Counted from the stretch's first letter, positions 27,874 to 36,499 are shown. The stretch: 64,000 nt of DNA from CAZPGL01 sp964586175 (GCA_964586175.1 CAZPGL010000005.1:38808-102807); one strand, 5' to 3'. Notes: generated by a model from the sequence alone, not told the origin. Made by a program: numbers and translations.

Positions 27874-27946
27874 GGGGCTATAGCTCAGTTGGAAGAGCGC
27901 CTCCATGGCATGGAGGAGGTCGAGGGTTCAATTCCCTCTAGCTCCA
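27874..27946 (+). tRNA. tRNA-Ala (anticodon GGC)
   Basis: 73-nt cloverleaf. The acceptor stem GGGGCTA/TAGCTCC contains the G3:U70 wobble pair that identifies alanine tRNAs. The D-arm is GCTC...GAGC, the anticodon stem CCTCC/GGAGG with loop ATGGCAT (anticodon GGC, codon GCC), and the T-arm is GAGGG-TTCAATT-CCCTC. The discriminator is A; CCA is not encoded. Confidence 0.97.
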
Positions 27947-27951
27947 CGCAG

Positions 27952-27980
27952 CACCGCAGGCCCCCGGCCTGCGGTGTTTT
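27952..27980 (+). terminator. Rho-independent terminator of tRNA-Ala
   Basis: A perfect 10-bp GC-rich stem (CACCGCAGGC / GCCTGCGGTG) with a 5-nt loop is followed directly by TTTT, 5 bases after the tRNA. It is the only textbook intrinsic terminator I see in the window. Confidence 0.9.
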
Positions 27981-27993
27981 CGCGTCACCCCGA

Positions 27994-28407
27994 CTATGCC
28001 TCGGCCTGCCAGTCGAGGCGGGGGCGGTCCGACCACAGGCGTTCGATGTCGTAGAAGGCCCGGGCCTCCTCGTCGAACACGTGGACGACGAAGCCACCGA
28101 AGTCCATCAGCACCCAAGTCGGCCCCTCACCGTGCTCGCGTCCTTCCAGACGCAGCGGCTTGGGGCCGTCCAGCAGGGTGATCTGCTCCTCGACCTCGTC
28201 GACGATGGCCCGGACCTGGCGCCGGTTGGCGCCGCTCGTCACGACGAACAGGTCGGTCAACGACAGCACCTCGCCCACGTCGATCAGGATGGTGTCCCGG
28301 CCCAACTTGTCGTCGGCGGCCCGGGCAGCCTGCGTGGCCCAGCGGCGGATGCCGGCTGCGGTCGATGGATCGGCCACCGGCGGGCCGGAGAGAGGCGATC
28401 TGGTCAT
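27994..28407 (-). CDS. rsfS: Ribosomal silencing factor RsfS
   Basis: 137 residues. Core motifs DTILIDVGEVLSLTDLFVVTSG and the C-terminal EGPTWVLMDFGGFVVHVFDEEARAFYDIERLW identify RsfS, which binds L14 and blocks 30S-50S joining when nutrients are short. It is the third gene of nadD-LCP-rsfS, the conserved bacterial order. Confidence 0.95.
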   Translation of the reverse strand: MTRSPLSGPPVADPSTAAGIRRWATQAARAADDKLGRDTILIDVGEVLSLTDLFVVTSGANRRQVRAIVDEVEEQITLLDGPKPLRLEGREHGEGPTWVLMDFGGFVVHVFDEEARAFYDIERLWSDRPRLDWQAEA

Positions 28408-28419
28408 GGCGTCCGCACG

Positions 28420-29610
28420 CTATCCCGAGGCGACGAAATCGGCTCCGACGAGCACCGTCACGTCGGCCGCCGGGCTGGAGTTCTCGTCGGATTCGACGCC
28501 GATCCCCAGTCGGTCGGCCAGTACCGCCGCCTCCTCGGCCAGCGCCGGATCACGGTGCACCACCTTGGACGTCAGCACGTCGAAGCTGGTGTGGTTGCCC
28601 ACCACGGTGATCTCACCCCCAGCGGCCACGACCCGGGCCCGGGCTATCGGATCCAAGGTGAAGTCCCCGGTTCCGTTGATGAGCCGCACCGTGGTCCGGT
28701 CGCCGGGGACCGCGGCGATGGGGAACGGGAACAGGTCGACGACCATCGACGCCAGCAGCCCGGGGTCGGCGACGAGCCCCTGAGCGGTCTCGATCACCGG
28801 CAGGGCACCGACGGCGACCGCTCCCGATGCGATGGCCCCCAGTTGGTCGACCACCGTCAATTCGAGTTCGGGCAACCTGGCCAAGGGGGTGCCTCCCTCG
28901 CCCACCACCTCCAGCCACGCCCGCCAGAACGCCCGGCCCCTCTCCATGCGCTCCACGCCACCAGCCTCGTCGGGGAACCCCAGGAACGCCACGACCTGGT
29001 CGGCGGACACCGTGGTGTCGCCGGCCGGGAAACGCACCACCTCGGTACCGTCATCGGCCACCTCCACCAGGTCGGTGGCCAGCGGAACCTCGACCACCCC
29101 CACCGGCCCGACCAGGCCGGCCCAGCGGGGCGGCGTGAGGCGCACGAACTCGGTGAAGCCCACGTCGAACAGCGTGACCAACGCGTCGTTCACCGCGGGA
29201 ACCCCGCCCTGCTGGTGGACGTCGACGAGGCTGCACGGCGGCGTGCAGGCCGAATCGACCAACAATTCGGGCGGGACGACCAGCACCGACCCTCCGCCCC
29301 GCTGGCGGTCGGCCACCGTGGAGACGGCCACCGACGTGAGTAGACCGTCGTCGTCCTCGGTCACGATCAACATCGACCACGTCTGGGCGACGAACGCCTC
29401 GAACCCCGCTGCCGTCGGATCCACGATGGCCTCACGGGTCTCACCGTCGCGCATATCCAGAACCTGGCGGGCCCCTTCGACGAGGAGGAACCCCGACCAG
29501 ACCACGGCCCCGACCAGGGCGATGGGAAACAGCCAGCGCCACGGCAACGACGCCGACGGGGCGGCCACCCGGCGGCGGAACCTCGGCGGCGGCCGGCCCG
29601 GATCGCTCAC
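28420..29610 (-). CDS. LytR-CpsA-Psr-like protein with degenerate catalytic site
   Basis: 396 residues: a short cytoplasmic tail, one membrane helix (LFPIALVGAVVWSGFLLV), an LCP-like domain (about 70-270) and a C-terminal LytR_C domain (TTVRLINGTGDF ... VTVLVGADF). Active LCP enzymes attach polymers to peptidoglycan and need Arg/Asp residues in an RSDTM...IPRD context. The corresponding segments here read AQTWSMLIVTED and VLVVPPELLVD, so the catalytic residues appear lost. GTG 29610 overlaps the nadD stop (GTGA). Confidence 0.7.
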   Translation of the reverse strand: MSDPGRPPPRFRRRVAAPSASLPWRWLFPIALVGAVVWSGFLLVEGARQVLDMRDGETREAIVDPTAAGFEAFVAQTWSMLIVTEDDDGLLTSVAVSTVADRQRGGGSVLVVPPELLVDSACTPPCSLVDVHQQGGVPAVNDALVTLFDVGFTEFVRLTPPRWAGLVGPVGVVEVPLATDLVEVADDGTEVVRFPAGDTTVSADQVVAFLGFPDEAGGVERMERGRAFWRAWLEVVGEGGTPLARLPELELTVVDQLGAIASGAVAVGALPVIETAQGLVADPGLLASMVVDLFPFPIAAVPGDRTTVRLINGTGDFTLDPIARARVVAAGGEITVVGNHTSFDVLTSKVVHRDPALAEEAAVLADRLGIGVESDENSSPAADVTVLVGADFVASG

Positions 29611-30227
29611 GCGGCACTGCCCGGCCGGTAGAGCCGGTCGGTGTCGATCACCGACGCGACGCCCGCCGGCAGCAGCTCCCCCAGTTCGCTGGCGGGCCGG
29701 CCGGCTGCGACCAGGGCTCGGACCTCCGTGCTGGTCACGTCGGGCGTGGCCACCTCCAGGTGGCGACATGCCCAACCGTCGGGCACCGATGCGGCTGGAT
29801 GGCCAGGGCGGTCCATGAGCACGATCGTGGCACGCTGGCGCAACTCGTCAGCGTGTTTCCATGTATCGAGGTCGGCTGCGACGTCGGCACCCACGAGGAC
29901 CAGGACCTCGGCTCCGGGATACCGGCGGCCCAGGTCGTCCAGGGTGTCCACGGTGTAGGAGGGTCCACCGCGCCGGATTTCGGTGTCGTCGGCGCGGATC
30001 CCCGCATGGCCGGCCACTGCGGCCTCCACCATGGCCAGCCGCTGGGCCGCCGGGCTCACCGTCAGACCGGCGGCCGTCTTCTGCCACGGATCGCCGGCGA
30101 CGACGAGCAGGACCAGATCGACCTCGAGGACGTCCCGGGCGGCCACCGCAGCGGCCACATGCCCCCGGTGCGGCGGGTCGAAAGTGCCCCCCAAGAGGCC
30201 GATCCGTCGTGGCGGGGCGTCGAACAC
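29607..30227 (-). CDS. nadD: Nicotinate-nucleotide adenylyltransferase
   Basis: 206 residues. The nucleotidyltransferase motif GTFDPPHRGH is at 14-23 and the second signature reads VTSTEVRALVAAGRP. It forms deamido-NAD from nicotinate mononucleotide and ATP. GTG 30227 is placed by the conserved start (RRIGLLGGTFDPPH) and by TAGGAT 7 nt upstream. It leads the nadD-LCP-rsfS operon and is divergent from a sigma factor gene. Confidence 0.95.
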   Translation of the reverse strand: MFDAPPRRIGLLGGTFDPPHRGHVAAAVAARDVLEVDLVLLVVAGDPWQKTAAGLTVSPAAQRLAMVEAAVAGHAGIRADDTEIRRGGPSYTVDTLDDLGRRYPGAEVLVLVGADVAADLDTWKHADELRQRATIVLMDRPGHPAASVPDGWACRHLEVATPDVTSTEVRALVAAGRPASELGELLPAGVASVIDTDRLYRPGSAA

Positions 30228-30234
30228 CCCGCTG

Positions 30235-30240
30235 ATCCTA
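30235..30240 (-). promoter_or_regulatory. -10 element of nadD (leaderless)
   Basis: Minus-strand TAGGAT ends 7 nt before GTG 30227. The inverted repeat at 30250-30273 covers the expected -35 position. Confidence 0.45.
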
Positions 30241-30249
30241 GCCGTACCC

Positions 30250-30273
30250 GTGCATACCTTCCGGAATATGCAC
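30250..30273. promoter_or_regulatory. Inverted repeat upstream of nadD, possible operator
   Basis: Seven-base arms GTGCATA and TATGCAC flank a 10-base centre that contains the palindrome TTCCGGAA. It sits over the nadD -35 region in the nadD/sigma divergent space. A partial copy of one half (GAATATGTGC) lies at 30307-30316. Confidence 0.4.
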
Positions 30274-30302
30274 CAACCGAAAGCATGGCTGACCTGCGAC
30301 TT

Positions 30303-30331
30303 TCGAGAATATGTGCCATACGTCATACGAT
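30303..30331 (+). promoter_or_regulatory. Candidate promoter of the sigma factor gene
   Basis: TCGAGA (30303-30308), a 17-bp spacer and TACGAT (30326-30331) form a promoter-like pair. The leader to ATG 30493 would be about 155 nt. The region is noticeably AT-richer than its surroundings. Confidence 0.4.
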
Positions 30332-30492
30332 TCCCCCTTCCCCCGCGCGGCGATCTGTGCTTGAATTGAGTCCCGACGCAGAAGCCAACACATCCACCCC
30401 GTCTGCGGGTCAGCGGCGACCGTCGACCTTCCCTGAACAACCTTTCCGGTCCCGACGCGCGGTCGGACCCCACAGCAGAGTGTGAGCGAACA

Positions 30493-31323
30493 ATGAGTGA
30501 TTCCGTCGGCCAGTACCTGAACGAGATCGGCATGGTCCCCCTCCTGAATGCCCAGGAGGAGCGGGAACTGTCCCAGACCATCGAGGCCGGGGCCGAGGCC
30601 CGGGCCCGCAAGGAGGCCGGCGAGACCGGCCGTGACATCGACCGGGCCATCCGGGCCGCCGCCCGGGCCAAGGACCGGTTCATCCGCTCCAACCTCCGCC
30701 TGGTGGTGAGCGTCGCCCGCCGCTACCCCCTTCCCCCCGGCATGGAGCTGCTCGACCTGATCCAGGAGGGCAACCTGGGCCTCGAGCACGCCGTCGACAA
30801 GTTCGATTGGCGCAAGGGGTTCAAGTTCTCCACCTACGCCACGTTCTGGATCCGTCAGGCCATCGGCCGAGCCCTCGACCAGAAGGCCAGCCTGGTCCGC
30901 CTGCCCGGCGACCGCTCGGCCAGCCTCCGGGCCGCCCTGCGTGCCGTCTCCGGCAACGGCGACGAACTCGACGAGGAGCACGCCCGGCTGCACCGTCTGA
31001 CCACCCCCACCTCGCTCGACCGCACCATCGGTGACGACGACAGCAACGAGCTGGTCGACCTGCTGCCCGACGCCACTCCCGGCCCCGAGGCTGAGGTCAT
31101 GGCCCGCGCCGAGAACGACATGGCCACCAGCCTTCTCGACGTCCTCGACCACCGTGCCCGCTACGCCGTGGAGCAGCGGTTCGGGCTCACCGACGGCCGC
31201 AAGCGCTCCTACCGCGAGGTCGGCGAGGATCTGGGCGTGACCGCCGAGGCCGCCCGCCGCCTGGTCAAGCGGGCCGTCAACACGGTGCGCGACCGGGCCG
31301 GCGAGACCATCGACGCCGCCTGA
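30493..31323 (+). CDS. Sigma-70 family RNA polymerase sigma factor (short, group 2/3-like)
   Basis: 276 residues. Region 1.2 is near residues 4-30 (SVGQYLNEIGMVPLLNAQEERELS). Region 2 spans about 58-125, with the -10-recognition block FSTYATFWIRQAIGRAL. A shortened, divergent region 3 follows; the usual IPVHM/RIP motif is replaced by VRLPGDRSASLR. Region 4 includes SYREVGEDLGVTAEAARRLVKRAV. The protein is shorter than a housekeeping RpoD, so it is probably an alternative factor. It is divergent from nadD; its regulon is unknown. Confidence 0.88.
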   Translation: MSDSVGQYLNEIGMVPLLNAQEERELSQTIEAGAEARARKEAGETGRDIDRAIRAAARAKDRFIRSNLRLVVSVARRYPLPPGMELLDLIQEGNLGLEHAVDKFDWRKGFKFSTYATFWIRQAIGRALDQKASLVRLPGDRSASLRAALRAVSGNGDELDEEHARLHRLTTPTSLDRTIGDDDSNELVDLLPDATPGPEAEVMARAENDMATSLLDVLDHRARYAVEQRFGLTDGRKRSYREVGEDLGVTAEAARRLVKRAVNTVRDRAGETIDAA

Positions 31324-31380
31324 GCGACCCGGACCCCTCCCACCGGGAAAACTCCAAGGGGGCCACCCGGCCACTCGCCG

Positions 31381-31386
31381 TAGGCT
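31381..31386 (+). promoter_or_regulatory. -10 element of the DAHP synthase gene (leaderless)
   Basis: TAGGCT ends 8 nt before GTG 31395. GTG 31389, only 2 nt away, could not then be the start. Confidence 0.4.
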
Positions 31387-31394
31387 CTGTGATC

Positions 31395-32765
31395 GTGGAT
31401 TCGACGACGGCGCGCTCCGACACTGACTGGCATCCCGGCTCCTGGCGTGACCGGCCGACCCTCCAGCAGCCCGACTGGCCCGATGCCGGGGCCCATGCAG
31501 CGGCCGTCGACGAGTTGGGTGCACGGCCACCGCTGGTGTTCGCCGGCGAGAGCCGCGATCTGACCGATGCGTTGGCCGCTGTGTCCCGTGGCGAGGCGTT
31601 CCTCCTCCAGGCCGGCGACTGCGCCGAGTCATTCGACACCTCTGCCGATTCCATCCGCGACCGCCTTCGGGTCATCCTCCAGATGGCCGTTGTGCTCACC
31701 TACTACACCGGCGTCCCCGTCGTGAAGGTCGGGCGCATCGCCGGCCAGTTCGCCAAGCCGCGTTCGAGCGACACCGAGACCGTCGATGGCGTGGAGCTGC
31801 CCTCGTTCCGGGGGCACATCGTGAACGACATCGGCTTCACCGCTCCCGACCGGGTCGCCGATCCGGAGCGGCTCATCACCGCCTACAACCGGGCCGCCGC
31901 CACCCTCAACCTGCTCCGGGCCTTCACCAAGGGTGGCTTCGCCGACCTGTCCCAGGTACACCGCTGGAATCGGGAATTCGTCGTCGACAGCCCGGCCGGC
32001 CAGCGTTACGAGAACCTGGCCGACGAGATCGACCGGGCGGTCCAGTTCATGCAGGCCTGTGGCGTCACCGGCGAGACGCTCGCCGAGCTGCGTCAGGTCG
32101 ACTTCTTCACCAGCCACGAGGCCCTGCTGCTCGACTACGAGGAGCCGCTGACCCGCCGCGATTCGCTCACCGGCGACTGGTACGACTGCTCAGCCCACAT
32201 GCTCTGGATCGGCGAGCGCACCCGTCAGGTGGACGGCGCCCACATCGAGTTCCTCCGCGGCGTCCGTAATCCGGTGGGCTGCAAGATCGGCCCCACCGCC
32301 ACCGCCGATGAGGTGCTCGGCCTGTGCGCGGCGCTCGACCCCGACCACACGCCGGGCCGTCTGACTCTCATCGCCCGCATGGGCGCCAACAAGGTGATCG
32401 ACCAACTACCCGGGCTCATCGGGGCCGTGCGCGACGCCGGATACCCCGTGGTGTGGGTGTGCGACCCCATGCACGCCAACACGTTCACGGCCGACGACGG
32501 CCGCAAGACCCGCCACTTCGAGGACGTGCTGGCCGAGGTGTCGGGATTCTTCGCCGTGCACCGCTCGCTCGGCACCACCCCCGGCGGGGTGCACCTCGAG
32601 CTGACCGGCGACGACGTCACCGAATGCCTGGGCGGCGGTGCAGAGTTGGTGACCGCCGACCTGGCCGACCGGTACGAGACCATGTGCGACCCCCGGCTCA
32701 ACGGCAGCCAGAGCGTCGACCTGGCGTTCCGGCTGGCGGAGCTGCTCCGCAACGGTCACCGCTGA
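31395..32765 (+). CDS. aroG: 3-deoxy-7-phosphoheptulonate synthase, class II
   Basis: 456-residue plant/actinobacterial-type DAHP synthase that condenses PEP and erythrose-4-phosphate in the first shikimate step. Family blocks include FLLQAGDCAESF (metal Cys), VGRIAGQFAKPRSS, SHEALLLDYEE, GCKIGPT, ARMGANK, WVCDPMHANT and PGGVHLELTGDDVTECLGG. GTG 31395 is favoured by the -10 at 31381-31386; GTG 31389 is in frame. It is convergent with the VWA gene. Confidence 0.95.
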   Translation: MDSTTARSDTDWHPGSWRDRPTLQQPDWPDAGAHAAAVDELGARPPLVFAGESRDLTDALAAVSRGEAFLLQAGDCAESFDTSADSIRDRLRVILQMAVVLTYYTGVPVVKVGRIAGQFAKPRSSDTETVDGVELPSFRGHIVNDIGFTAPDRVADPERLITAYNRAAATLNLLRAFTKGGFADLSQVHRWNREFVVDSPAGQRYENLADEIDRAVQFMQACGVTGETLAELRQVDFFTSHEALLLDYEEPLTRRDSLTGDWYDCSAHMLWIGERTRQVDGAHIEFLRGVRNPVGCKIGPTATADEVLGLCAALDPDHTPGRLTLIARMGANKVIDQLPGLIGAVRDAGYPVVWVCDPMHANTFTADDGRKTRHFEDVLAEVSGFFAVHRSLGTTPGGVHLELTGDDVTECLGGGAELVTADLADRYETMCDPRLNGSQSVDLAFRLAELLRNGHR

Positions 32766-32767
32766 TC

Positions 32768-32783
32768 CGGCCGCCAGCGGCCG
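32768..32783. terminator. Palindrome between convergent aroG and VWA genes
   Basis: CGGCCGC-CA-GCGGCCG fills the 21-base gap between two stop codons. There is no T-tract. It may act as a bidirectional terminator hairpin. Confidence 0.3.
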
Positions 32784-32786
32784 CCG

Positions 32787-34262
32787 TCACACCAGCTTCT
32801 CGACGAACGTCTCCAACTGGCGCAGGTTCCGGACCTCGTAACAGCCGTCGATGTGGGTGGTGTACTCCCCCACGATCGAATCCCCGGTGTCCCAGTAGGC
32901 CCGGGGTTCTGGGTTCAGCCAGTACACCTTGCGGGCCTTGTGGTGCATCTCCTTGATGATCCAGGACTGGGAGGCGTGGTAGTTGTTGCGGGCGTCGCCC
33001 AGCACCAGCACCGTGGTCTTGGGCCCCACGTCCTTGCCGTACTTCTCCCAGAACACCCCGAAGGCGTGGCCGTAGTCGGAGTGGCCGTCGACCCACACCA
33101 CGTCGGCTTCGGTGTTGACCCGGTGTACAGCCTCACCGATGTCCTCGACTCCCTCGAAGAAGCGGGTCACCTCGTCCAGCCCGTCGATGAACACGAACGA
33201 CCGGACCTTGGAGAACTGGTTGCTGATGGCGTAGACGAGGTGGAGCGTGAAGCGGGCGAAGGCGGCCACCGACCCGGAAATGTCGGCCACCACCATGATC
33301 TCGGGCTTGGCCGGCCGGGGGAACTTGAACTTGGGCTCCGCCGGAACCCCGCCGTAGCTCAACGAGTGGCGGATGGTGTTGCGGAAGTCCAGCGGGCCCT
33401 TGCGGCCGTGGCGGCGCTTGCGGGCCAGGCGGACGGCCAGCTTGCGGGTCAGCGGATAGATCGCCTTGCGGAGGCTGGCCATCTCCTCGCGTGAGGCGTG
33501 CATGAAGTCCACGTCCTCGGGGAGCGGCTTGCGCAGGGTGCGGGCCATGGCCTCAACCCCGCGGTCGGCGACGAGACGGCGGCGGATCTCCGCCTCGACC
33601 TCCCGCTTGAGCTGCTCGATGCGGTCGGCGAACTCGTCCTTTTCGAGACGTTCCTCAAGCGGGGTGAGCGATTCGGGAGCCTGTTCCCGGGACGCCTCCA
33701 TCAGCCGGTCCAGCATGCCGTCGAGGTCGAGGTTCCGGAGGGTCCGGTACAGGTAGTAGGTGCCGCCCACCGGCCGGCCGGGCTCCATGCCCGCGTAGCG
33801 CATGACGGCCTGGCGGGCCAGGGCCGCCATCATCGCCGTGTCGCCGTTCATGAGGGCTCGGAACAGCATCTCGGCCAACTGTTCGGGGCTGAGGGCCTGG
33901 CCGCCGCCACCACCGCCCTGGGGCTGGCCGTCGCCGGGCATGGCGTTCTCGTCGCCCTCGGCCGGTTCGTCGGTGGCCAGAGCGTCCCCCTCACCGATGG
34001 CGTACTCGGCGCCCCGCATTGAGAAGTACACCTCGAAGACGATCTCGAAGGCCTTCCAGTGGGCGTGGTTCTTGACGAGGGTGGCTCCCAGGGCGTACTT
34101 GAACGCCTCGCGGTCCTCAAGGGGGATGTGGGTGACCGCCTCCATGGCATCGAGGTTCTCGGTGAGGCTGACCGGGAGGCCGGCCTCCCGCAACTCGACG
34201 ATGAAACCGCCCAACAGGTCCAGCAGCGGGGTGTCGGCAACTGGAGCCGTCACGGTGTCCAT
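32787..34262 (-). CDS. VWA-domain protein (CoxE-like) paired with a MoxR ATPase
   Basis: 491 residues. The N-terminal helical part (1-90) is followed by a Glu/Gly-rich linker with a hexaglycine (116-121), a charged helical middle region, and a C-terminal von Willebrand A domain. The MIDAS motif DISGS is at 327-331. The arrangement matches CoxE-type proteins that work with MoxR AAA+ ATPases as metal-insertion or chaperone pairs. No cox or other metalloenzyme gene is adjacent, so the client is unknown. It starts 13 bases after the moxR stop. Confidence 0.85.
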   Translation of the reverse strand: MDTVTAPVADTPLLDLLGGFIVELREAGLPVSLTENLDAMEAVTHIPLEDREAFKYALGATLVKNHAHWKAFEIVFEVYFSMRGAEYAIGEGDALATDEPAEGDENAMPGDGQPQGGGGGGQALSPEQLAEMLFRALMNGDTAMMAALARQAVMRYAGMEPGRPVGGTYYLYRTLRNLDLDGMLDRLMEASREQAPESLTPLEERLEKDEFADRIEQLKREVEAEIRRRLVADRGVEAMARTLRKPLPEDVDFMHASREEMASLRKAIYPLTRKLAVRLARKRRHGRKGPLDFRNTIRHSLSYGGVPAEPKFKFPRPAKPEIMVVADISGSVAAFARFTLHLVYAISNQFSKVRSFVFIDGLDEVTRFFEGVEDIGEAVHRVNTEADVVWVDGHSDYGHAFGVFWEKYGKDVGPKTTVLVLGDARNNYHASQSWIIKEMHHKARKVYWLNPEPRAYWDTGDSIVGEYTTHIDGCYEVRNLRQLETFVEKLV

Positions 34263-34275
34263 GGGGTGACCTCGT

Positions 34276-35175
34276 TCAGGAGGCCGCCGCCGACAACTCC
34301 TCGGGGTTGTCGGCGAACTCCTTGATCGCCTTGTCGATGTCGCTGCGGTACTTGAGCAGGATGTTGACCGTCTCGGTGGCGGTAGCGGCGTCGATCTTGG
34401 ACACCCCGAGCAACACGAGGGTGCGTGCCCAGTCGAGCGTCTCGGACACCGACGGATGCTTCTTCAGGTCCAGCTGGCGGATGGAGCGGACGATCCGGGC
34501 CACCTGGTCGGCCAGGTTCTCGTCGACTCCGGGCACCTTGGACAACACGATCTCCCGCTCCCGGTCCAGATCCGGGTAGTCGATGTAGAGGTAGAGGCAG
34601 CGACGCTTCAGGGCCTCGGACAGCTCGCGGGTGGCGTTGGACGTGAGGAACACCAGCGGCACCTGGTTGGCTTCGACGGTTCCCAACTCGGGAATGGACA
34701 CCTGGTATTCGGACAGGATCTCCAGCAACAGGGCCTCGGTCTCGACTTCGACCCGGTCGACCTCGTCGATGAGCAGCACGACGCGATCCTCGGCCCGGAT
34801 GGCCTCGAGAAGCGGCCGGGTCAACAGGAACTCCTCGGAGAACAGGTCGTCCTCGATGCTGTTCCAGTCACCCTCACCGCCCTCGGCCTGGATGCGCAAC
34901 AGCTGCTTCTTGTAGTTCCACTCGTAGAGGGCCTTGGACTCGTCGAGTCCTTCGTAACACTGCAGCCTGATCAGCCGGGAGCCGGTGATCTCAGCCACGC
35001 TCTTGGCCAACTGGGTCTTGCCGGTGCCCGCCGGGCCCTCGATCAGGATGGGCTTGCCCAGGCGGTCGGCCAGGTAGACGATGCCGGCGATGCCTTCGTC
35101 GGCCAGGTAGCGGGCGTCGGCCAACGCGGCGCGCACGCCGGGGACGTCGTCGAATCGGAGTTCCTGGTCGGTCAT
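34276..35175 (-). CDS. MoxR-family AAA+ ATPase
   Basis: 299 residues. Walker A GPAGTGKT is at 47-54 and Walker B LLIDEVD at 134-140. Sensor 1 FLTSNATREL and the AAA lid with MoxR-type ALKRRCLYLYIDYPD are present. MoxR proteins remodel metalloproteins or complexes together with VWA partners; its partner is the next gene. ATG 35175 is preceded 7 nt upstream by TAGCCT, so the pair has its own promoter behind proA. Confidence 0.93.
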   Translation of the reverse strand: MTDQELRFDDVPGVRAALADARYLADEGIAGIVYLADRLGKPILIEGPAGTGKTQLAKSVAEITGSRLIRLQCYEGLDESKALYEWNYKKQLLRIQAEGGEGDWNSIEDDLFSEEFLLTRPLLEAIRAEDRVVLLIDEVDRVEVETEALLLEILSEYQVSIPELGTVEANQVPLVFLTSNATRELSEALKRRCLYLYIDYPDLDREREIVLSKVPGVDENLADQVARIVRSIRQLDLKKHPSVSETLDWARTLVLLGVSKIDAATATETVNILLKYRSDIDKAIKEFADNPEELSAAAS

Positions 35176-35182
35176 GGCGGCG

Positions 35183-35188
35183 AGGCTA
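35183..35188 (-). promoter_or_regulatory. -10 element of the MoxR gene (leaderless)
   Basis: Minus-strand TAGCCT ends 7 nt before ATG 35175. Confidence 0.45.
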
Positions 35189-35228
35189 CCGCCCGGTAGG
35201 TGCGGCCCCGTCACCGGACCGGGGCTGC

Positions 35229-36485
35229 TCAGGTCCGGATCTGGCCTTCGCCGCGCACCACGTACTTCTCGGTGGTCAACTGGGCCAGGCCCATGGGGCC
35301 ACGGGCGTGCAGCTTCTGGGTGCTGATGCCGATCTCGGCGCCGAACCCGAACTCCTCGCCGTCGACGAACCTCGTCGAGGCATTGACCACCACCGCAGCG
35401 GCATCGACCTCGTTGGTGAACCGGTCAGCGGCCGACCCGTCGGTGGTGACGATGGCCTCCGAGTGTCCTGAGCCGTTGGCGTTGACGTGCTCGATGGCCT
35501 CATCGAGGTCGTCGACCACCCGCACCGACATCTTCAGGTCCAGGAACTCGGTGGCGAAGTCCTCGGGGCTGGCCTCGCCGATCGACGGGGCGATGGACCG
35601 GGCCCGCTCGTCGCCCACCAACTCGACGCCGGCCAAGGCGTCGATGGCCGCCGGCAAGAACCGATCGGCGACATCGGCGTGCACCACCAGGCTCTCCGCG
35701 GCGTTGCACACCGACGGGCGTTGGGTCTTGGCGTTGACCAGGATGTCGGCGGCCATAGCCAGGTCGGCCGCGGCATCGACGTAGACATGGCAGTTGCCGT
35801 CACCGTCGATCACGTAGGGCACGGTCGCGTTGTCGAGGATCGACCGGATGAGCGACGGACCGCCACGTGGGATCAGACAGTCGATGGCGTCCCGTTGGCG
35901 CATGAACTCGATGGCAGCCTCCCGGCTCGTCTCCTCGACCAGCACCAGGGCATCGGCCGGCACCCCGAGATCGGGCAGGGCACTTCGGATCGACCCGGCG
36001 ATCGCGATGTTCGAGGCCAGCGCCCCCGACGAGCCGCGCAGGAAGGCGACGTTGCCCGACTTGAGGCACAGGCCGAAGGCGTCGCTGGTCACGTTGGGGC
36101 GGTTCTCGTAGATGATGGCTACCACCCCGAGCGGCACCCGGACCTTGGTGATCGCCAGGCCGTTCGGGCGGGTCCAGTCGGCGGTCACCACCCCGACGGG
36201 GTCGGGCAGGTCGGCCACCTGCCGCAGGCCATCAGCCATGGCCACCACCTTGCCGGCGTCGAGGCGGAGACGGTCCACGACGGCGGTGGTCGCCCCGGCG
36301 GCTTCGGCCCGGGCGACATCGTCCGCATTGGCGGCCAGGAGGGTGTCGGTGTCGACCACCAACCGGTCCGCGGCGGCCCGTAGTGCGGCATCCTTGGTGG
36401 CCGATGGGAGCACCGCGACGGCCGGAGCCGCTTGCTTGGCCCGGCAGGCCAGACCCGGGATGCTCGACATCGGCTGCTCGGTCAC
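35229..36485 (-). CDS. proA: Gamma-glutamyl phosphate reductase
   Basis: 418 residues of the ALDH superfamily. The second step of proline synthesis reduces gamma-glutamyl phosphate to glutamate semialdehyde. The active-site Cys lies in TQRPSVCNAAESLVVH. YENRPNVTSDAFGLCLKSGN and HARGPMGLAQLTTEKYVVRGEGQIR are ProA blocks. GTG 36485 lies 8 nt after TACCCT. proB is about 1.7 kb away on the same strand beyond the oppositely oriented murJ, so the two are separately transcribed. Confidence 0.97.
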   Translation of the reverse strand: MTEQPMSSIPGLACRAKQAAPAVAVLPSATKDAALRAAADRLVVDTDTLLAANADDVARAEAAGATTAVVDRLRLDAGKVVAMADGLRQVADLPDPVGVVTADWTRPNGLAITKVRVPLGVVAIIYENRPNVTSDAFGLCLKSGNVAFLRGSSGALASNIAIAGSIRSALPDLGVPADALVLVEETSREAAIEFMRQRDAIDCLIPRGGPSLIRSILDNATVPYVIDGDGNCHVYVDAAADLAMAADILVNAKTQRPSVCNAAESLVVHADVADRFLPAAIDALAGVELVGDERARSIAPSIGEASPEDFATEFLDLKMSVRVVDDLDEAIEHVNANGSGHSEAIVTTDGSAADRFTNEVDAAAVVVNASTRFVDGEEFGFGAEIGISTQKLHARGPMGLAQLTTEKYVVRGEGQIRT

Positions 36486-36493
36486 GGTGCATC

Positions 36494-36499
36494 AGGGTA
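36494..36499 (-). promoter_or_regulatory. -10 element of proA (leaderless)
   Basis: Minus-strand TACCCT ends 8 nt before GTG 36485, within the 68-bp divergent region shared with murJ. Confidence 0.45.
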
